NCBI RefSeq assembly: GCF_019880245.1
Contig: NZ_CP082286.1
Span: 434,001 to 498,000, forward strand
DNA length: 64,000 bases
Source of the DNA: Halobaculum roseum
GTDB taxonomy: Archaea; Halobacteriota; Halobacteria; Halobacteriales; Haloferacaceae
Reading direction: 5' to 3'
A program made the translations under genes and the position numbers. The notes below the pieces were generated by a model, which ran no database searches, was not told where the DNA came from, and saw only the letters and a program-made list of their open reading frames with translations. Positions 61,485 through 64,000 of this stretch are shown here, piece after piece (position 1 is the first letter of the stretch; each line of letters begins with the position of its first letter).

Positions 61485-61874
61485 ATGTCCCAACTGCTGC
61501 CCGACGAGGCCGCGGACCGACTCGTGTCGACGTGCCGGACGACGGTCGGCGACAACGCCCGCTCGGTGACGTTCTTCACGCGGACCGACCACGAGCAGCT
61601 GTACCTGCGCGACGACCTGGAGCAGGACGCCGACCTGATGGCCTTCATCGGCACAGAGCGCCAGGACTTCGCGATGGCCAGCGACGGCTACTCGGGGACT
61701 GAGTTGGGCGAGTACCGCTACACCCTTCGGGTGTTCGAGAACGGCTACGCCGTCCGTATCGACGGACGCGACAAGGGCGTCCTCGTCACCAGCGACGGCA
61801 TGGAGCTTCGCGACTTCAACCACCTCGCCAGCGCCGTCTCCGCGACGCTGGAGGAGTGGGAAGGCGAGGACTGA
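61485..61874 (+). CDS. small haloarchaeal protein of unknown function
   Basis: A 129-residue acidic protein beginning MSQLLPDEAADRL. It has a mixed alpha/beta pattern with SVTFFTRTDHEQLYLRDDL, YRYTLRVFENGYAVRI and DKGVLVTSDGMEL segments. It resembles a haloarchaea-restricted family of hypothetical proteins; no motif suggests an activity. A GTG at 61401 in the same frame is possible, but the residues it adds are not conserved-looking. It is followed 45 bp later by the DUF2071 gene. Confidence 0.75.
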   Translation: MSQLLPDEAADRLVSTCRTTVGDNARSVTFFTRTDHEQLYLRDDLEQDADLMAFIGTERQDFAMASDGYSGTELGEYRYTLRVFENGYAVRIDGRDKGVLVTSDGMELRDFNHLASAVSATLEEWEGED

Positions 61875-61919
61875 GGAGACCGCCCCAAGACGTTTCTCGT
61901 CCCCCCACCGAGTTCGAGT

Positions 61920-62612
61920 ATGGTCCTCCCGTTGGAGATGGGCTGGCGACACCTCCTGTTCGAGAACTGGCCCGTCGACCCCGACGTGATGGACGCGCAC
62001 CTGCCCGACGGGCTGGTGCCCGACACCTACGACGGCTCGGCGTGGCTCTCGGTCGTCCCGTTCACCAACGTCGCCGTTCGGCCGAAGGGGATGCCGGAGG
62101 GCGCCGGCATCCGCCTCCCGGAGCTCAACGTCCGCACGTACGTCACCCGCGACGGCGTCCCGAGCGTCTACTTCTTCAGCCTCGACGCGCAGGGAGTCGC
62201 CAGCGTCGTCGGGGCCCGGGTGTTCCACCGCCTCCCGTACTACTACGCGCGGATCTCGCTCGGCTCGGACGGCCGCGGCGGCGTCCGCTTCCGGAGCCGT
62301 CGCCTCCACCCCGGCAGCCGGCCGGCGCGCTACGAGGCGACGTACCGCCCGACCGGCGAGGGGTTCCGCGCCCCCGACGACCCGATGGCCGAGTTCCTCG
62401 TCGAGCGGTACCGCTTCTACACGGAGGCGCAGGACGGGTCGATCCGCTACACGGACGTGGACCACGAGCCGTGGACGCTGCACCCCGCCGAGGCCGACGT
62501 GACGGCGAACACACTCCTGAGATCCCACGGCTTCACGACGCCGGACGCCGACCCTGTGTACCACTACAGCCCCGGGTTGGACGTGGTAACGTCGCGGAGC
62601 AAGCGGCTGTAA
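61920..62612 (+). CDS. DUF2071 (YqjF) family protein
   Basis: A 230-residue protein of the YqjF/DUF2071 family, related to acetoacetate decarboxylase-like folds. The N-terminus WRHLLFENWPVDPDVMDAHLPDGL, the WLSVVPF strand, the ELNVRTYV strand and the GVYFFSLDA-like SVYFFSLDAQ segment are typical. Function of the family is unknown. Length is normal for the family. It is preceded by a small hypothetical protein and followed by the convergent Lhr-like helicase gene. Confidence 0.85.
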   Translation: MVLPLEMGWRHLLFENWPVDPDVMDAHLPDGLVPDTYDGSAWLSVVPFTNVAVRPKGMPEGAGIRLPELNVRTYVTRDGVPSVYFFSLDAQGVASVVGARVFHRLPYYYARISLGSDGRGGVRFRSRRLHPGSRPARYEATYRPTGEGFRAPDDPMAEFLVERYRFYTEAQDGSIRYTDVDHEPWTLHPAEADVTANTLLRSHGFTTPDADPVYHYSPGLDVVTSRSKRL

Positions 62613-62671
62613 GCGGGACCGCGGACGGACGTGAGGCGTCGCGGGCGACGACTACTTCCAGAGGGCGAGGA

Positions 62672-64000
62672 CTACTCCCAGAAGCTCTTCGTCCGCGCGT
62701 ACTGGCGCTCCTGTTTCAGGATGTCGCGGTAGAAGTCGTCCTCGTCCTCGCGCAGCTTCCCGATGATCCGCGCGGCGTTGTGCGGGCCGACGCCGCGGGC
62801 GGCCAACGCGATCACCGCCTGCTTGCCGTGCGCCTGCACGAGGTTCGCGGCGCGGTTCGCCTTCCGGGTCAGTTTCTCCTGTTCGTCGTCCTTGTCGCTC
62901 GTGCGGACCGCCTTCACGACCTCGTCGGCCCAGGGGTTGAGCGCGGCGATGCGGGTGGAGCCGCACTCGGGACACTCCGGCGTGTCGCGGACGCGACGGA
63001 CCTTCGTCCGCTGCTTCCACTCGCCGCAGTGGACGCACAGCTGGATCACGTGGTCGTCCATGATGCGGTCGCGGATCGTCTCGATCACGGAGGCGTCGGC
63101 GTTCTCGGGGACGAGGAACTCCCGGCCCGAGGAGCGGCCGTCCGTCCCCAGCGGCGTGCGCTCGCGGGCTGCGACGACCTCGACCCTGCCCTCGTCGATG
63201 TCCCCGAGCAGTTCGGCGGTCTCCTCGACCGCGAGTTCCGTGTGGAACACCTCCCGAACCGCCTCGTCGAAGACCGGCGTGTCCTCCAGCGCGGCCATGA
63301 GGCGGTCGCCGCCGAACCGTTTGTTCCCCTGATAGCGCTTGAGCGCGCCGAACTTCGCGGCGACGTGCGCGAGGGTGAACTTCAGCGTGTCCGAGTGCTT
63401 CAACGCGAGTTCGAGGAGCGCCTCGACGTGCTTCGGGTCGGTCTCCTCCAGCACCTCGATGACGGTTCCGGGGGTGACGCCGTTGGGAACCTCCAGCTCG
63501 ACGCGGTAGGGGTCGGCCTCCATCCCGACCGACGAGCCCGTTCGCTGGCCGATCAGCGCCGAGAGGAGGCGTCCGAGGGTTCGGTTCACCTCGTGGCCGA
63601 AGGCGGCGTTGACGGCGATGCTTCGCCCGTGGCCCTCCACGACGATCCGGTCGTCCGTCGGCATCGGGTGGCCGGCGTCGACGTGGCGCCCGACCGTGTC
63701 GAGGCCGACCGAGACGGTGTCGGCATCGGCGGGATAGCGGCCGGCGAACTCGCGGGCGACCGCGTCGGCGTCGGCGCCGCCGGCGAACTGCGGCTCGGCG
63801 ACGCCGCGCATCTCCCCGACCTCCGCGGCGACGGCGCGGGGGACGGGGATCTCCTGGCCGGTCCAGGAGGGCACCTCGCCGGCGGGGTCCTCGATGGGCG
63901 CCACGTTCACCTCCGCCTCCTCGTCGTCGATGTCGTTGATGCGCCACAGCTCCCCGCGCTGGATGAACGCCTCCCCCGGCGCCGCGAAGTTGACGACGAA
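62672..64000 (-). CDS. Lhr-like helicase, 3' part (5' end beyond window)
   Basis: The last 442 codons of a superfamily 2 helicase of the Lhr type; the frame stays open to the window edge, so its start lies to the right. The segment FAAPGEAFIQRGELWR begins in the edge region. A zinc ribbon (CVHCGEWK, then CPECGS) lies about 120-80 residues from the end, and the C-terminus has a helix-hairpin-helix-like GVGPHNAARIIGKL. This domain order differs from the Lhr at 22576-25479, so two Lhr-type helicases are present. Confidence 0.85.
   Translation of the reverse strand, partial: FVVNFAAPGEAFIQRGELWRINDIDDEEAEVNVAPIEDPAGEVPSWTGQEIPVPRAVAAEVGEMRGVAEPQFAGGADADAVAREFAGRYPADADTVSVGLDTVGRHVDAGHPMPTDDRIVVEGHGRSIAVNAAFGHEVNRTLGRLLSALIGQRTGSSVGMEADPYRVELEVPNGVTPGTVIEVLEETDPKHVEALLELALKHSDTLKFTLAHVAAKFGALKRYQGNKRFGGDRLMAALEDTPVFDEAVREVFHTELAVEETAELLGDIDEGRVEVVAARERTPLGTDGRSSGREFLVPENADASVIETIRDRIMDDHVIQLCVHCGEWKQRTKVRRVRDTPECPECGSTRIAALNPWADEVVKAVRTSDKDDEQEKLTRKANRAANLVQAHGKQAVIALAARGVGPHNAARIIGKLREDEDDFYRDILKQERQYARTKSFWE

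Noticed and set aside
1-64000. Search for CRISPR arrays, insertion sequences, integrases, toxin-antitoxin pairs or restriction systems
   Set aside because: I saw no regularly spaced repeats, no transposase or recombinase motifs and no recognisable defence genes. The window is mostly core chromosome.

Overview
This window is chromosomal DNA from a halophilic archaeon of class Halobacteria, most like the Halorubrum/Haloferax side of the group. The evidence is direct. Base composition is very GC-rich, with almost exclusive G/C at third codon positions. Proteins are strongly acidic. The RNA polymerase and ribosomal genes are archaeal (rpoD, rpoN, rpoK, eL18, eS-type order). tRNAs lack an encoded CCA. 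Many starts sit about 25-30 nt after a TATA-like box, so transcripts would be leaderless. FEN1, Dna2-like and Lhr proteins, a GHMP-type mevalonate kinase and isopentenyl phosphate kinase are also archaeal in type.

Layout. 1-4140: a DUF2064-like protein, tRNA-Ser(UGA), small metabolic genes, FEN1 and tRNA-Glu(UUC), with a 24-bp copy of the tRNA-Glu 3' end 98 bp downstream. 4163-12792: an aldolase, then a tightly coupled minus-strand operon of two PrkA kinases, DUF444 (VWA) and SpoVR, a stress-signalling module. 13221-17129: small haloarchaeal proteins, a lipoprotein, an unrecognised protein and a PAS histidine kinase. 17266-27512: a Dna2-like nuclease-helicase, two PH-domain membrane proteins, an Lhr helicase, an MBL hydrolase and a DMT transporter. 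27619-29159: a histidine kinase broken by one frameshift. 29185-30948: isopentenyl phosphate kinase and mevalonate kinase. 31833-38022: the conserved ribosomal/RNA polymerase operon, tRNA-Ser(GCU)-uS13-uS4-uS11-rpoD-tRNA-Leu(CAG)-eL18-uL13-uS9-rpoN-rpoK-eno-uS2. 38225-43206: a GAF/PAS histidine kinase, methylmalonate-semialdehyde dehydrogenase and GluRS. 43542-53868: MaoC, TrmJ, folate genes (folP, mptE), a divergent proteasome beta subunit, a zinc-ribbon wHTH protein, photolyase, a DJ-1 protein, a BASS transporter and superoxide dismutase. 54027-64000: MBL, cupin, ATPase, thyA-folA, a secreted nuclease lipoprotein, tautomerase, methyltransferase, DUF2071, and the 3' part of a second Lhr-type helicase cut by the window edge.

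How the genes work together. Most of the window is conserved housekeeping: translation and transcription, mevalonate-pathway isoprenoid synthesis for archaeal lipids, folate and thymidylate synthesis (folP, mptE, thyA, folA), and DNA repair and replication (FEN1, Dna2-like, Lhr x2, photolyase). I see no CRISPR array, no complete insertion sequence, no prophage and no obvious new defence island. The most unusual items are the tRNA-Glu 3'-end duplication enclosing a hairpin-forming spacer, the proteasome beta-like subunit with a 35-residue acidic insertion but intact catalytic residues, the double-PrkA operon, the frameshifted kinase beside a 24-bp tandem duplication, and the solitary protein at 15206-15907 with faint lantibiotic-dehydratase C-terminal character.
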